The notes: generated from the sequence alone by a model not told the origin. A stretch of DNA of 64,000 nucleotides from Pseudoxanthomonas sp. Root630 (GCF_001427585.1 NZ_LMGY01000019.1:28389-92388); one strand, 5' to 3'. Positions 41,650 to 50,014 are shown, counted from the stretch's first letter. Made by a program: numbers and translations.

Positions 41650-41740
41650 GGCGCAGCGGTTCCGGGAGTTATAACGGATGTTATACGCTCGATGCCCCGG
41701 CCTCGCAACCCGTGGCCGGACCGCCGCCGATCCGGGAAAA

Positions 41741-41774
41741 GAAAGGCGCCTGCGGCCTCGTCACCGCAGGCGCC
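41741..41774 (-). terminator. Rho-independent terminator, minus strand
   Basis: Read on the minus strand, GGCGCCTGCGG / CCGCAGGCGCC with an eight-base loop is followed by TTTCTTTTCC. It ends the glycine-zipper gene. Confidence 0.8.
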
Positions 41775-41803
41775 CGGGGGCACCTGTCCCGGGAGCAGGT
41801 GCG

Positions 41804-42169
41804 TTAGCGGTACACGCGCTCGCAACGGCGTTCGACGATGCGGTCGCCCTTGGTTTCCTGGCTGTTGCCCTGCACCTTGCGGCCGATCGCACCGCCGGCG
41901 ACGGCGCCGCCCACGGTAGCGACCTTCTTGCCGTTGCCGCTGCCGACCTGGTTGCCCAGCAGGCCGCCGACCACGGCGCCGATGGCGGTACCGGCCACGC
42001 GGTTCGGGTCGCGGGTGTTCTTCTGCACTTCCACGTTGCGGCATTCCACTTTGCTGCCGTCGCTGAAGCGGCGACCCTCGTCTTCGGGGCCGTAATAGCT
42101 GTTTTGCGCGGCGGCGGCCGACATCACCGACAGCAGGCCGAGCGACAGCACGAGGCGGGAGGTCTTCAT
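41804..42169 (-). CDS. Glycine-zipper 2TM-domain protein
   Basis: A 121-residue exported protein. A signal peptide (MKTSRLVLSLGLLSVMSAAAA) is followed by a polar segment and the glycine zipper AGTAIGAVVGGLLGNQVGSG, repeated as VATVGGAVAGGAIGRKVQG, then a Cys-containing tail. Such Rick_17kDa/SlyB-like proteins sit in the outer membrane or periplasm; this one lacks a lipobox. GGAGAAGC precedes the ATG. Confidence 0.8.
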   Translation of the reverse strand: MKTSRLVLSLGLLSVMSAAAAQNSYYGPEDEGRRFSDGSKVECRNVEVQKNTRDPNRVAGTAIGAVVGGLLGNQVGSGNGKKVATVGGAVAGGAIGRKVQGNSQETKGDRIVERRCERVYR

Positions 42170-42379
42170 GCGCTTCTCCTGGTGAGTATCGCCGGGCCAG
42201 CCTGCGCGCGATGTTGCGAACTCGAGGTGAAAGGTGTGCGTGCGCGTTCACCCGCCAGTGCGCTTGCCGTGACGCGCACGCGACAAACATGACCACGGAA
42301 TGACGATTCCATGCCGCGTTGACATCCACGCCACGCCTGCGCGCCTACGTTGGGCGCATCCATCGACGAGGAGGTTCCC

Positions 42380-42871
42380 ATGCATACCCCCGAAGAACTC
42401 GAGAAGAAGCTGTGGAAGGCGCTGAAATCCGACCGCACCCTGATGCTGGGCCTGGACGGCGCAGAAGACGGCCACACCCGTCCGATGACCGCATTGCTGG
42501 AACACGAAGGCCGCGGCCCGTTGTGGATCTTCACCGCCACCGACAACCTGCTCGCGCAGCGCTCGCAGACACCGCAACGCGCCATCGCCACGTTCGCCTC
42601 GATGGGCCACGACCTGTTCGCCAGCCTGCAGGGTGCGCTGGTGCGCGATGACGACCGCGCCGTGATCGAACGCCTGTGGAATCCGTTCGTGGCCGCCTGG
42701 TACGAAGACGGCAAGGACGACCCCAAGCTCGCGCTGCTGCGCTTCGATCCCGAACACGCCGAGATCTGGCTCAACGAGCAGAGCCTGTGGGCCGGCATGA
42801 AGCTGCTGTTCGGCGTAGACCCCAAGCAGGACTACGAAGACAAGGTGGCCGAGGTGAACCTGCGCGGATGA
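42380..42871 (+). CDS. Pyridoxamine 5'-phosphate oxidase-fold general stress protein
   Basis: A 163-residue split-barrel flavin-binding fold protein. LWKALKSDRTLMLGLDGAEDGHTRPMTAL, GPLWIFTATDNLLAQ and HAEIWLNEQSLWAGMKLLFG match the general-stress (GsiB/Xac2369-like) branch of the PPOX family, which binds FMN or FAD. Enzymatic role unproven. GAGGAGG lies 5 bases before the ATG. Confidence 0.85.
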   Translation: MHTPEELEKKLWKALKSDRTLMLGLDGAEDGHTRPMTALLEHEGRGPLWIFTATDNLLAQRSQTPQRAIATFASMGHDLFASLQGALVRDDDRAVIERLWNPFVAAWYEDGKDDPKLALLRFDPEHAEIWLNEQSLWAGMKLLFGVDPKQDYEDKVAEVNLRG

Positions 42872-43226
42872 CAAGCGTTGCACGTGGTGCAGAAGTGCTT
42901 GCGAGTGCATCGCGGTGTGGGGTTGCATCTGCTACATGCGTTTACGCATTGACGGCGTGATGGTCTTGGCCTCGCGCGATTGAGTGGCTACTTCGGACAA
43001 GCGGTCGTCCGTGCGGCGCGCGCGCGCGCGTTCTGAATCAGTGCGACACGTAGCGATGGAACTCGATCGGATGCGCACTGACGTGCTGGACGCAGGGATG
43101 GTTTGTCCACCCGCGGCGTTGTACGCGTAAACAGGGGCTGTGCGGTGAGACGTGATGGCGCCCGGTGGGTGCCGTCACCCGGTGGGTGTCGCGCGTGGGC
43201 GCATCCCCAGGCACAGGAGACCCACG
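42872..43226. other. Intergenic region without a convincing gene
   Basis: 355 bases ahead of the peroxidase gene. It has an alternating GCGCGCGCGC tract at about 43018-43030 and a direct repeat CCCGGTGGGTG at 43161-43171 and 43178-43188. No gene seen; it should contain the peroxidase promoter. Confidence 0.5.
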
Positions 43227-44714
43227 ATGACGCACGGTTACGAAATGCGCGGTTCCTACACCGCGGAGAAGAATCCTGCACAAGCGCGCTTCGGACGTAT
43301 CTTCCCCAAGGCAGCAGTAGGAAAATCATGGCCCGATCCCGCAGCGCTCGGGAAGCGCGGCGGCCCGATGGACCAGGGTACGAGCCACGGCCAGACGCCC
43401 GCGCCCGACGGCGCATTGGGTACGCAGGACAATCCCTCGATCCCCGCGGCCTTCACGTATCTGGGTCAGTTCATCGATCACGACATCACGCTCGATCCGA
43501 CCTCGAGCCTGGAGCGCCAGAACGATCCGGAGGCGACCCGCAATTTCCGCACGGCCAATCTGGAGCTCGACAATCTCTATGGCGCCGGCCCCGCGTCGCA
43601 TCCGTTCCTGTACGACAGGACGCGGCCGGGACGCTTCCTGCTGGGTACGTTGCAGGGCGGTGATCCCGCTGATCCTGCGCAGCGCATGGATCTGCCGCGG
43701 AATGCGCAGGATGTCGCGCTCATCGGAGACCCGCGCAACGACGAGAACCTGATCGTCTCGCAACTGCACCTGGCCTTCCTGCGCTTCCACAACGCGGTCA
43801 TGGACGACATCGACATCGGGCTGGGCGACGATGGCTTTTCCGCGGACGAAGGAAAGTTCGATCGCGCGCAGCGGCTGGTGCGCTGGCACTACCAGTGGCT
43901 GGTGCTCAAGCACTTCCTGCCCGCCACCGTGGGCCCGGGCGTCGTGGAGGATGTGCTGCAGAACGGGCGGAAGCTCTACGACCCGAACAACAAGGCCGAG
44001 GAGGCCTTCATCCCGGTGGAGTTCTCGGTCGCGGCGTACCGCTTCGGCCACAGTCAGGTGCAGCCGGGTTACCTGGTGAATCCGGGATTCGGCGCCGGCC
44101 TGTTCCCCGGGGTGATCAACGCGCCCATCGTGCCGCGCAGCGATCTGCGCGGTGGACCGCTGAGCGCGCGCGAAGTGGTCAACTGGAATCTCTTCATCGA
44201 TACCGGCCTGCCGCGCGGCGGCGGCACCCGGTTCTCGGCGCTGATCAACGAAAAGCTGGTGGCGCCGCTGCTGAATCTTCCGCTGTCCGTCGTGCCGGTG
44301 CTCAGCCTGCCCGATGGCGATCCGCAGCGATCGCTGGCTACGCGCAACCTGATGCGGGCCGCCGCCTTCGAGTTGCCCTCGGGTGCGGAAGCGGTTGCGG
44401 AGGCGAACAGGCTGGGCGTCAACATCCCGCTGGTGCCATCCGCGCAGATCTGGAGCGGCGATCTGCAGCCCTTCGCCAGCCACGATGTGCCGCTGTGGTT
44501 CTACGTGCTGCGCGAGGCCGCGGTGTTGGCCGACGGCAAGCACCTGGGGCCGTTGGGAGGCAGGATCGTGGCCGAGGTGCTGATCGGTCTGCTGCAGAAG
44601 GATCCGATCTCGTTCCTGGTCGCCAAGCCGGACTGGAAGCCGATGTTCGGACGCGTCACGGGCGACTTCGATCTGGTGGATCTGCTGCGCAAGGCGGGCA
44701 TGGCCGGGACGTGA
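43227..44714 (+). CDS. Animal-type haem peroxidase
   Basis: A 495-residue cytoplasmic-looking protein of the An_peroxidase superfamily. The distal His is in YLGQFIDHDITLD (FxDHD), the RNDENLIVSQLHLAFLRFHN block carries the conserved Arg-x-x-Glu-Asn, and the proximal His is in AAYRFGHSQVQPGY. The C-terminus matches bacterial members (LGGRIVAEVLIGLLQKD). No signal peptide is visible. Substrate unknown; an oxidative role is inferred from family. The ATG at 43227 has AGGAG 7-8 bases upstream. Confidence 0.87.
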   Translation: MTHGYEMRGSYTAEKNPAQARFGRIFPKAAVGKSWPDPAALGKRGGPMDQGTSHGQTPAPDGALGTQDNPSIPAAFTYLGQFIDHDITLDPTSSLERQNDPEATRNFRTANLELDNLYGAGPASHPFLYDRTRPGRFLLGTLQGGDPADPAQRMDLPRNAQDVALIGDPRNDENLIVSQLHLAFLRFHNAVMDDIDIGLGDDGFSADEGKFDRAQRLVRWHYQWLVLKHFLPATVGPGVVEDVLQNGRKLYDPNNKAEEAFIPVEFSVAAYRFGHSQVQPGYLVNPGFGAGLFPGVINAPIVPRSDLRGGPLSAREVVNWNLFIDTGLPRGGGTRFSALINEKLVAPLLNLPLSVVPVLSLPDGDPQRSLATRNLMRAAAFELPSGAEAVAEANRLGVNIPLVPSAQIWSGDLQPFASHDVPLWFYVLREAAVLADGKHLGPLGGRIVAEVLIGLLQKDPISFLVAKPDWKPMFGRVTGDFDLVDLLRKAGMAGT

Positions 44715-44893
44715 GTGGACCGCATGCGGTCGCCAGGGCAGGGCCGTCGGTGACGACCCTGCCGTTGGTCACGACTTCCCCAACGGCACCTGACTCCAAC
44801 CGCCCAACGGTGGCCGGATGCCGGGGCACGGCCCGTGACAGGGGAAAACCAACGCGCTGGAACAGGGGCCAGGCCGCGGTGATCACGCACCGG

Positions 44894-45211
44894 ATGCCAC
44901 GCCCCATGTTGCTGTACTCGCAAACCCATCTGCATAACCTGCTGGATCGCCTGGAAACCAGCGATGCCCGCACCACCGGCCAGTTGGAAGCCCTCACCGT
45001 GTGGGTGGCGGCGCTGGTCCAAACCCATCCCGATGGCGCCCAACTGCGCGCCACCGCGCAGGCGCTCTCTGCCCGCAATCCCTTCCGCGCGCTCTGCCAG
45101 TACCAGGAAGAAGTGGCCGCGTACGACGCCACGTTCTGCCAGCTGCAATCGCTGGCGTCGTTGGCCGAGCCGCTGCCCCGCGTGCGCCTGCCGCCGCCGC
45201 CCAACGTATGA
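44894..45211 (+). CDS. Hypothetical protein
   Basis: A 105-residue frame (or 101 from the ATG at 44906). It is predominantly helical: LYSQTHLHNLLDRLETSDARTTGQ and ALCQYQEEVAAYDATFCQLQSLASL, ending in a Pro-rich tail. Its stop overlaps the next small frame by ATGA. No family recognised; the codon pattern resembles its neighbours, so it is more likely real than not. Confidence 0.5.
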   Translation: MPRPMLLYSQTHLHNLLDRLETSDARTTGQLEALTVWVAALVQTHPDGAQLRATAQALSARNPFRALCQYQEEVAAYDATFCQLQSLASLAEPLPRVRLPPPPNV

Positions 45212-45429
45212 GGCGCCGTTCGCCCGATGCGGGCCGCCGTCGCGTCGTGCGCGCCAGGCGCCAATGCGAAGGCTGCACGCCCGGCATCGCCCCGCTGTCC
45301 ACGGCCGGGTTGCTGGCCGTTGCGGTGATGGCGATGGGCGCGACGGCCGCGCCGGAGACCTTGCGGGGGGTGGCAGAGGCGATGTCCGATATCCAGGCGC
45401 CATCGGCGCAGGCCCGCACGGAAGCATGA
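45208..45429 (+). CDS. Possible small membrane protein
   Basis: A 73-residue frame overlapping the previous stop. An Arg-rich N-terminus leads to a hydrophobic segment (LSTAGLLAVAVMAMGATA), so it could be a one-helix membrane protein. Evidence is limited to the overlap and this helix. Confidence 0.35.
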   Translation: MRRRSPDAGRRRVVRARRQCEGCTPGIAPLSTAGLLAVAVMAMGATAAPETLRGVAEAMSDIQAPSAQARTEA

Positions 45430-45443
45430 AACATACGCAGGCG

Positions 45444-45472
45444 CCTTCTCCCCGCCACGCGGGAAAAGGGGC
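45444..45472. repeat. Dispersed palindromic repeat copy D, truncated
   Basis: CCTTCTCCCCGCCACGCGGG followed by AAAAGGGGCC: the palindrome with a degraded right arm and no GGCGGATGAGGGGC tail. Confidence 0.55.
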
Positions 45473-45493
45473 CATCATGCGATGCCATGCATC

Positions 45494-45538
45494 GCGCCAG
45501 AAGAAAGCGCGCCAGAAGAAAGCGCGCTGGAAGAAAGA
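45494..45538. repeat. 15-bp tandem repeat
   Basis: Two exact units GCGCCAGAAGAAAGC and a third with two changes near its middle (GCGCTGGAAGAAAGA). It would encode PEESA pentapeptides if translated. Confidence 0.8.
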
Positions 45539-45793
45539 AGGTACCGCGCCAGCGATCCTATCGACGGGGACGCACATGCAGCCGAGCTGGGCGAAGCTAG
45601 GGCTTCGCACAACGGTACCCTTGTGGTCGCCGTGGCTGTTCACCTGGATCCGGCTGGCCGCGACGCGGCACCGACCACGCCTGCAGTGTCGCGCGGTATC
45701 CGCAAAGACCGCGTCAACGCGCGCGTGCACGCCGCGCGAAACTGCGCGCCGGATCACACGCGCGTGTGAACATACGCTGTCTTGCTTGCGGGA

Positions 45794-46027
45794 TCACAGC
45801 CGGCACACGCAACGCAGGCGGATCGCGCCGCGCGCCACGCCGTGCTGGCGCGCCGCGTCATCGCGCAAGGTCGCCACGATGGCGTCGGCCGACGCCTTCG
45901 CTCCGTCGTTGAGGCGCGCGGCCACCTGGCCCCACGCGATGCAGTGCCCGCCGTCGTAGACCTCGTAGTCGGCGAAGTACTGTCCAAGGCATGCGCCGCC
46001 GTCCGCATCAGGTGCCGACATGCACAT
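45794..46027 (-). CDS. Small protein in the degenerate-dehydroquinase operon
   Basis: A 77-residue frame starting 20 bases inside the end of the preceding gene; ATGs at 46027 and 46021 are in frame. Features: ACLGQYFADYEVYDGGHCIAWGQ, then a helix ASADAIVATLRDDAARQHGV and a final strand RGAIRLRCVCRL with Cys pairs. No family recognised. The overlap suggests coupling to the AroQ-like genes. Confidence 0.55.
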   Translation of the reverse strand: MCMSAPDADGGACLGQYFADYEVYDGGHCIAWGQVAARLNDGAKASADAIVATLRDDAARQHGVARGAIRLRCVCRL

Positions 46028-46448
46028 CGCATTCGCAGGCCGCGCAGCCGAGCTGTTCCAGCGCGATCTCCAATGCAAGCGCATAGCTGCGTGCGCCGTA
46101 ACCATCGACCACCGCGAGACGACGGCCGGTGGCGGCGGGCAGGGTGCCTTCATCGAGGGCGTCGTGCACTTCCACGTAGGGATGAGCGAGGCCCTGCACC
46201 GCGCGCTGCAGCAACGGATGGTCGGTGAGTGCGCCGGGGTCGAGCAGGGTGGCGCGCACGCCCCATTCGTTGGCGAGGCGCAGCGCGGTGAGCACTTCGG
46301 TGGTGGAGCCGCAGCTGCGCACGGCGAGCGTCTGCCCCGCGCAACCGGCGCGCTGGACCAGCGCACCCAGCACCGATGGCGGCAGGGGCGGGGGTGGCGA
46401 CGTGAGGGTGTCGCGGCGTTCGGGGCCGCGGATGACGAGGATGGACAT
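46008..46448 (-). CDS. Degenerate type II dehydroquinase-like protein 2
   Basis: A 146-residue protein with the flavodoxin-like fold of AroQ (3-dehydroquinate dehydratase II). MSILVIRGPE equals the family's ILVLNGPN strand; ATLLDPGALTDH equals INPGAYTHT; HPYVEVHDA equals VIEVHLSN (His kept); and GYGARSYALALEIALE equals GLGAEGYLLALEAL. The catalytic N-terminal loop with Arg and Tyr is absent, Asn of NPG is Asp, and Tyr of GAYTH is Leu, so dehydratase activity is unlikely. It starts 13 bases after paralogue 1. Confidence 0.7.
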   Translation of the reverse strand: MSILVIRGPERRDTLTSPPPPLPPSVLGALVQRAGCAGQTLAVRSCGSTTEVLTALRLANEWGVRATLLDPGALTDHPLLQRAVQGLAHPYVEVHDALDEGTLPAATGRRLAVVDGYGARSYALALEIALEQLGCAACECDVHVGT

Positions 46449-46461
46449 GAGGGGCTCCGGA

Positions 46462-46902
46462 TCAGGCATGGAAGGGCTCCGCGACAGGCGCGCGGTCGGC
46501 GCGGCGTAGCGCGATGTCCAGCGCCATCGTGTAGGCGCGCGGCAGGTCGTCGCGCAGGATCACGGTGACCAGCGGCGCGTGCCGTGGCTGCAGGCGCGGT
46601 TCCAGCGCATGCGCGGCGTCGTCGTGCAGTTCGATGTACGGCGTGGGCCATGCGTCCAGCGCGTCGCGCAGGGCTCGCGTGTGCGCTGCGTCCGGCAGCG
46701 TCAGGTCGCCGACATCGAGCAGCAACACGTCGGCACGATCGCCGCGCGCGCGGCACAGGCCAGCGAGCAGGTCGCGGGCGGTCGCGAAGGCACGGCAGTG
46801 GATCGCCTGCCCGGCGGCGTGCGCCCGGGCGCGCAGCGATCGGTCGAGGAAGGAAGTGTCGGGATGCGTGGCATGCGGGCCGCGCAGGATCAGGATGGAC
46901 AT
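46462..46902 (-). CDS. Degenerate type II dehydroquinase-like protein 1
   Basis: A 146-residue paralogue of the next gene. MSILILRGPHATHPD replaces LVLNGPNLNLLG; VLLLDVGDLTLPDAAHTRALRDALDAWPTPYIELHD mirrors the AroQ NPGAYTHTS...VIEVHLSN region, with His kept; DLPRAYTMALDIAL is the C-terminal helix. The Arg/Tyr catalytic loop and substrate Asn residues are lost. The start at 46902 follows GCTCCAT-like spacing; 46941 would add 13 residues. Probably a binding or scaffold protein. Confidence 0.7.
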   Translation of the reverse strand: MSILILRGPHATHPDTSFLDRSLRARAHAAGQAIHCRAFATARDLLAGLCRARGDRADVLLLDVGDLTLPDAAHTRALRDALDAWPTPYIELHDDAAHALEPRLQPRHAPLVTVILRDDLPRAYTMALDIALRRADRAPVAEPFHA

Positions 46903-47008
46903 GGAGCGGTCGGTGGCGCACAGCGTGTGCGGTGTGGCCACGTTAGGCCCGCACCCCGTAACGTCGCCATGCGTTCCGGCGACGGAGGCGTAAAGAACGC
47001 GTAGCGGA

Positions 47009-47467
47009 CTATGCCGTTTCCAGTTCCTTGCGCATGCGGGCGTAGTCGCGCCGGTACTGGCGGGCGAGCTGCGTCTTCCTGGTGGCGCTGAGGATGCGGC
47101 CGGAAACCTGGAAGAACTTCTTCTCTTCCTCGCGCAGGTGGTGGTGCACTTTCTCGGACAGCGCGCGCGCTTTCTTCAGCCACGCGGCGTGGCGCGGATC
47201 GAGGGCCTGGATGTCTTCGACGAGTTCGTCGATCTCGTGATGTTCGTGCAAGGCATGTCGCGAGGAATTCAATCCGCGGTCGTCCATCAGGAGGGGCACG
47301 TAGAGGAAGCGCTCCTCGGCGGCGGCGTGCGCGGCCAGCTCGATGCGCAACGCGGTGAACAGGTCCAGCCGCTCGCGCGTGCCGGCTTTGGAGCGCAGCA
47401 CGCGGCGGCACAGCGCGCGCTGGGCCTCGTGGCTTTCGTGCAGGGCGTCGTAGATGGACTCGGGCAT
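47009..47467 (-). CDS. Hemerythrin HHE-domain protein
   Basis: A 152-residue four-helix protein. Iron-binding His/Glu residues recur: LHESHEAQRALC, IELAAHAAAEERFLY, ALHEHHEIDELV and VHHHLREEEKKFF. Hemerythrin-like proteins bind oxygen or protect iron under nitrosative or oxidative stress. The C-terminus is highly basic (ARQYRRDYARMRKE). The ATG at 47467 fits the family; longer frames do not. Confidence 0.88.
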   Translation of the reverse strand: MPESIYDALHESHEAQRALCRRVLRSKAGTRERLDLFTALRIELAAHAAAEERFLYVPLLMDDRGLNSSRHALHEHHEIDELVEDIQALDPRHAAWLKKARALSEKVHHHLREEEKKFFQVSGRILSATRKTQLARQYRRDYARMRKELETA

Positions 47468-47600
47468 GGCGCGCTCGGGATGGCTGGCGGAATGGCAGCG
47501 TCCCTCACGCGCTGTCGAGGCCGCGTTAACGGCGCCTCGCGGACACTCGCTGTCCACAATGCGCGCGGATACTGCCGCGACCACCACCGGAGGTTTTGCC

Positions 47601-48029
47601 ATGGAAACCCATGAACTGCATCGCGGTCGCTTGATCGACCACATCCAGCTGGTCGTGCGCGACCTGGACGCCAGCCGCGCGTTCTACGCCGCGGTGTTCG
47701 ACGTGCTCGGCATTCCGATGGGCGGCGACGGCGGCAACTACTTCTGGGCGGACGAGCTGTTCGTCTCCACCGCCGACAGCGAAGCGGCGGACGGCAAGCT
47801 CACCGGCCGCCACCACATCGCGTTCCAGGCGCAGGACCGCGCGATGGTGGACCGCTTCCACGAGACCGCGCTGGCGCACGGCGGCAAGGACAACGGAGCG
47901 CCGGGCCTGCGGGCGTATCACCCGGGTTACTACGGCGCGTTCGTGCTGGACCCGGACGGCAACAACATCGAAGCGGTGTACCACGGCGAAGCCAAGCGCA
48001 GTGCGCCGTCGGTGAAGGTGGAGTTCTAG
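47601..48029 (+). CDS. VOC-family (glyoxalase-fold) protein
   Basis: A 142-residue protein with two beta-alpha-beta-beta-beta units: DHIQLVVRDLDASRAFYAAVF opens the fold, HHIAFQAQDRAMVDRFHETALAHGG the second half, and AFVLDPDGNNIEAVYHGE closes it. Metal ligand candidates are the first His, the HHIAF His and the Glu of NNIEAV. Substrate unknown (glyoxalase, dioxygenase or resistance subtypes share the fold). CGGAGG precedes the ATG. Confidence 0.9.
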   Translation: METHELHRGRLIDHIQLVVRDLDASRAFYAAVFDVLGIPMGGDGGNYFWADELFVSTADSEAADGKLTGRHHIAFQAQDRAMVDRFHETALAHGGKDNGAPGLRAYHPGYYGAFVLDPDGNNIEAVYHGEAKRSAPSVKVEF

Positions 48030-48040
48030 CCCCGCGCGTT

Positions 48041-48088
48041 CCCTCTCCCTGCGTAGCGGGGAGAGGGTGCCGAAGGCGGGTGAGGGGC
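48041..48088. repeat. Dispersed palindromic repeat copy E
   Basis: CCCTCTCCCTG / CGGGGAGAGGG then TGCC and GGCGGGTGAGGGGC: a diverged copy of the same unit, facing the next copy tail to tail. Confidence 0.7.
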
Positions 48089-48137
48089 GAACGAAGTCCA
48101 GGACGACGAACCCCGAGGTAATACCGCGTTCGCGCGC

Positions 48138-48187
48138 GCCCCTCATCCGCCCTTCGGGCACCTTCTCCCCGCCTTGCGGGGAGAAGG
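48138..48187. repeat. Dispersed palindromic repeat copy F, inverted
   Basis: GCCCCTCATCCGCCC, then GGGCACC and CTTCTCCCCG / CGGGGAGAAGG around CCTTG: reverse orientation to copy E, 49 bases apart. Together they resemble the paired ends of elements A and B without a tandem array. Confidence 0.75.
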
Positions 48188-48200
48188 AAGCGTCACACGC

Positions 48201-48965
48201 TTACAAGAACATCCCGCCCGAGGCTTCGATGCGCTGCGCGTTGACCCAGCGGTTGGCGGGCGAGAGCAGCGAGGCGACCACGCCACCGATGTCGTCGGGT
48301 ACGCCCACGCGGCCGAGTGCGGTCTGCGAGGCGACGAAGGCATTGAGCTGGGCGTTGTCGCGCACGGCGCCGCCGCCGAAGTCGGTTTCGATCGCACCGG
48401 GTGCAATGATGTTCACCGCGATGCCGCGCGCGCCCAGTTCCTTCGCCTGGTAGCGCGTCAGCACTTCCATTGCGCCCTTCATCGCCGCATAGGCGGCGTA
48501 GCCGGGCAGGGCGAAGCGCGCCAGGCCGGACGAGATGTTGATGATGCGGCCGCCATCGGCGAGCAGCGGCAACAACGCCTGGGTGAGGAAGAACGGTCCC
48601 TTGAAGTGCACGTCGACCAGCGCGTCGAACTGCGCCCGCGTGGTCTCGGCGAAACCGGCGTGCACGCCCATGCCGGCGTTGTTGACCAGATGATCGACAC
48701 GTTCGCGGCCCCAGGCCGCAAGCCGTACGCGCACGGCCTCGGCGAAGGCGTCGAAGCTGTCGCTCTGGCCGACGTCCAGCGGCAGCGCGGCGGCGCGCTG
48801 GCCGAGGGCCTCGATCTCGGCCACGACGGCCTCGGCTTCGGACTGCTGGCTACGGTAGGTGATCAGCACGTCGTGGCCCTGGCGGGCGACGGCCAGCGCC
48901 ATGTTGCGGCCCAGGCCGCGGCTGCCGCCGGTGATCAGGGTGAGAGGGGAGGTGGTTGGGGTCAT
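48201..48965 (-). CDS. SDR-family oxidoreductase
   Basis: A 254-residue classical short-chain dehydrogenase. Cofactor motif TGGSRGLGRNMA, then LVNNAGMG, catalytic Ser in INISSG, Tyr-x-x-x-Lys in YAAYAAMKGA (YAAMK), and PGAIETDFGG. Similar to FabG-like enzymes but substrate unknown. It is divergent from the LysR regulator 127 bases away, a layout in which the regulator usually controls the enzyme. Confidence 0.9.
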   Translation of the reverse strand: MTPTTSPLTLITGGSRGLGRNMALAVARQGHDVLITYRSQQSEAEAVVAEIEALGQRAAALPLDVGQSDSFDAFAEAVRVRLAAWGRERVDHLVNNAGMGVHAGFAETTRAQFDALVDVHFKGPFFLTQALLPLLADGGRIINISSGLARFALPGYAAYAAMKGAMEVLTRYQAKELGARGIAVNIIAPGAIETDFGGGAVRDNAQLNAFVASQTALGRVGVPDDIGGVVASLLSPANRWVNAQRIEASGGMFL

Positions 48966-49092
48966 GGCAGGTCTCCAGTCGGGGAAGGCGGTGGGTTCAC
49001 CGTGGAAGCACTGTATTGGGCGTGATCTGATGGATAAACTGGCCTGAACCGATTGCACCGTTCGCCTGTGGCGAACAATCGCCGGAGCCACC

Positions 49093-49995
49093 ATGAACCG
49101 CCTCGATGCCATGCAGGCTTTTGTCCGGGTCGCCGAGATGGCCAGCTTCACCCGTGCCGCCGACAGCCTGGGCCTGCCCAAGGCCAGCGTCTCCACCGCC
49201 GTGCAGCAGCTGGAAGCCTGGCTGGGCACCCAGTTGCTGCACCGGACCACCCGGCGCGTGCAGCTCACCCAGGACGGGCAGGCCTTCTACGAGCGCTGCC
49301 AGGACCTGCTGGCCGACATGGACGAAGTGCAGCACCTGTTCGCGCGTTCGCCGCAGGCGCTGCGCGGCCGGTTGCGGGTGGACATGCCGGCGCGCTTCGC
49401 GCGGCACTTCGTGCTGCCGCACCTGCCGGCGTTCCTGCACGACCATCCGCAACTCGCGCTGGAGCTGAGCTGCACCGACCGCCGCGTGGACGTGGTGCGC
49501 GAGGGCTTCGACTGCGTGCTGCGGGTGGGCACGCTGGCCGACACCAGCCTGATCGCGCGGCCGCTGGGCCAGCTGCGGGTGGTGACCTGCGCCAGCCCGG
49601 CGTATCTGCAGCGCCATGGCGTGCCGCAGTCGCCGGGGGATCTGCACACGCACCGGCTGATCCACTACGCCAGCCAGTTCGGCGGCAAGCCCGACGGCTG
49701 GGAGTACTGGGATGGCGCGCGCTACGCCAGCGTGCCGATGGAAGGCGCGCTGACGGTCAACAGTTCCGATGCCTACGAAGCGGCGTGCATCGCCGGCCTG
49801 GGCCTGATCCAGGCGCCGGTCGCCGGCCTGCGCACGCTGGTGGAGCAGGGGCTGCTGGAGGAGGTGCTGCCGCAGTACGCCGCCGAGCCGATGCCGGTGA
49901 CGCTGCTGTACGCGCACCGCCGCCACCTGCCGCAGCGCGTGCAGGCGTTCATGGCGTGGCTGACGGAGACGACGCGCCCTTACCTGGATGCGTGA
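49093..49995 (+). CDS. LysR-family transcriptional regulator
   Basis: A 300-residue regulator. The N-terminal winged helix reads MQAFVRVAEMASFTRAADSLGLPKASVSTAVQQLE, followed by LLHRTTRRVQLTQDG and a co-inducer domain (LRGRLRVDMPARFARHFVLPHLPAFLHDHP). It belongs to the common CrgA-like LysR subfamily. The shared region with the SDR gene is the likely operator; a candidate effector is an SDR substrate. Confidence 0.93.
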   Translation: MNRLDAMQAFVRVAEMASFTRAADSLGLPKASVSTAVQQLEAWLGTQLLHRTTRRVQLTQDGQAFYERCQDLLADMDEVQHLFARSPQALRGRLRVDMPARFARHFVLPHLPAFLHDHPQLALELSCTDRRVDVVREGFDCVLRVGTLADTSLIARPLGQLRVVTCASPAYLQRHGVPQSPGDLHTHRLIHYASQFGGKPDGWEYWDGARYASVPMEGALTVNSSDAYEAACIAGLGLIQAPVAGLRTLVEQGLLEEVLPQYAAEPMPVTLLYAHRRHLPQRVQAFMAWLTETTRPYLDA

Positions 49996-50014
49996 TCTGG
50001 ATGCGTAGCCGCGA

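Larger units (their letters stand above)
45430..45793. other. Intergenic region with repeats, no convincing gene
   Basis: 364 bases holding a truncated copy of the palindromic repeat (45444-45472) and three 15-base tandem units (45494-45538). Open frames across it are repeat-driven and lack family features. Confidence 0.5.

Noticed and set aside
43018..43030. GCGCGC tract as a regulatory Z-DNA site
   Set aside because: Too short and expected by chance in very GC-rich sequence.
46008..46902. Functional aroQ (3-dehydroquinate dehydratase)
   Set aside because: Catalytic Arg/Tyr loop and substrate Asn residues are missing in both copies.
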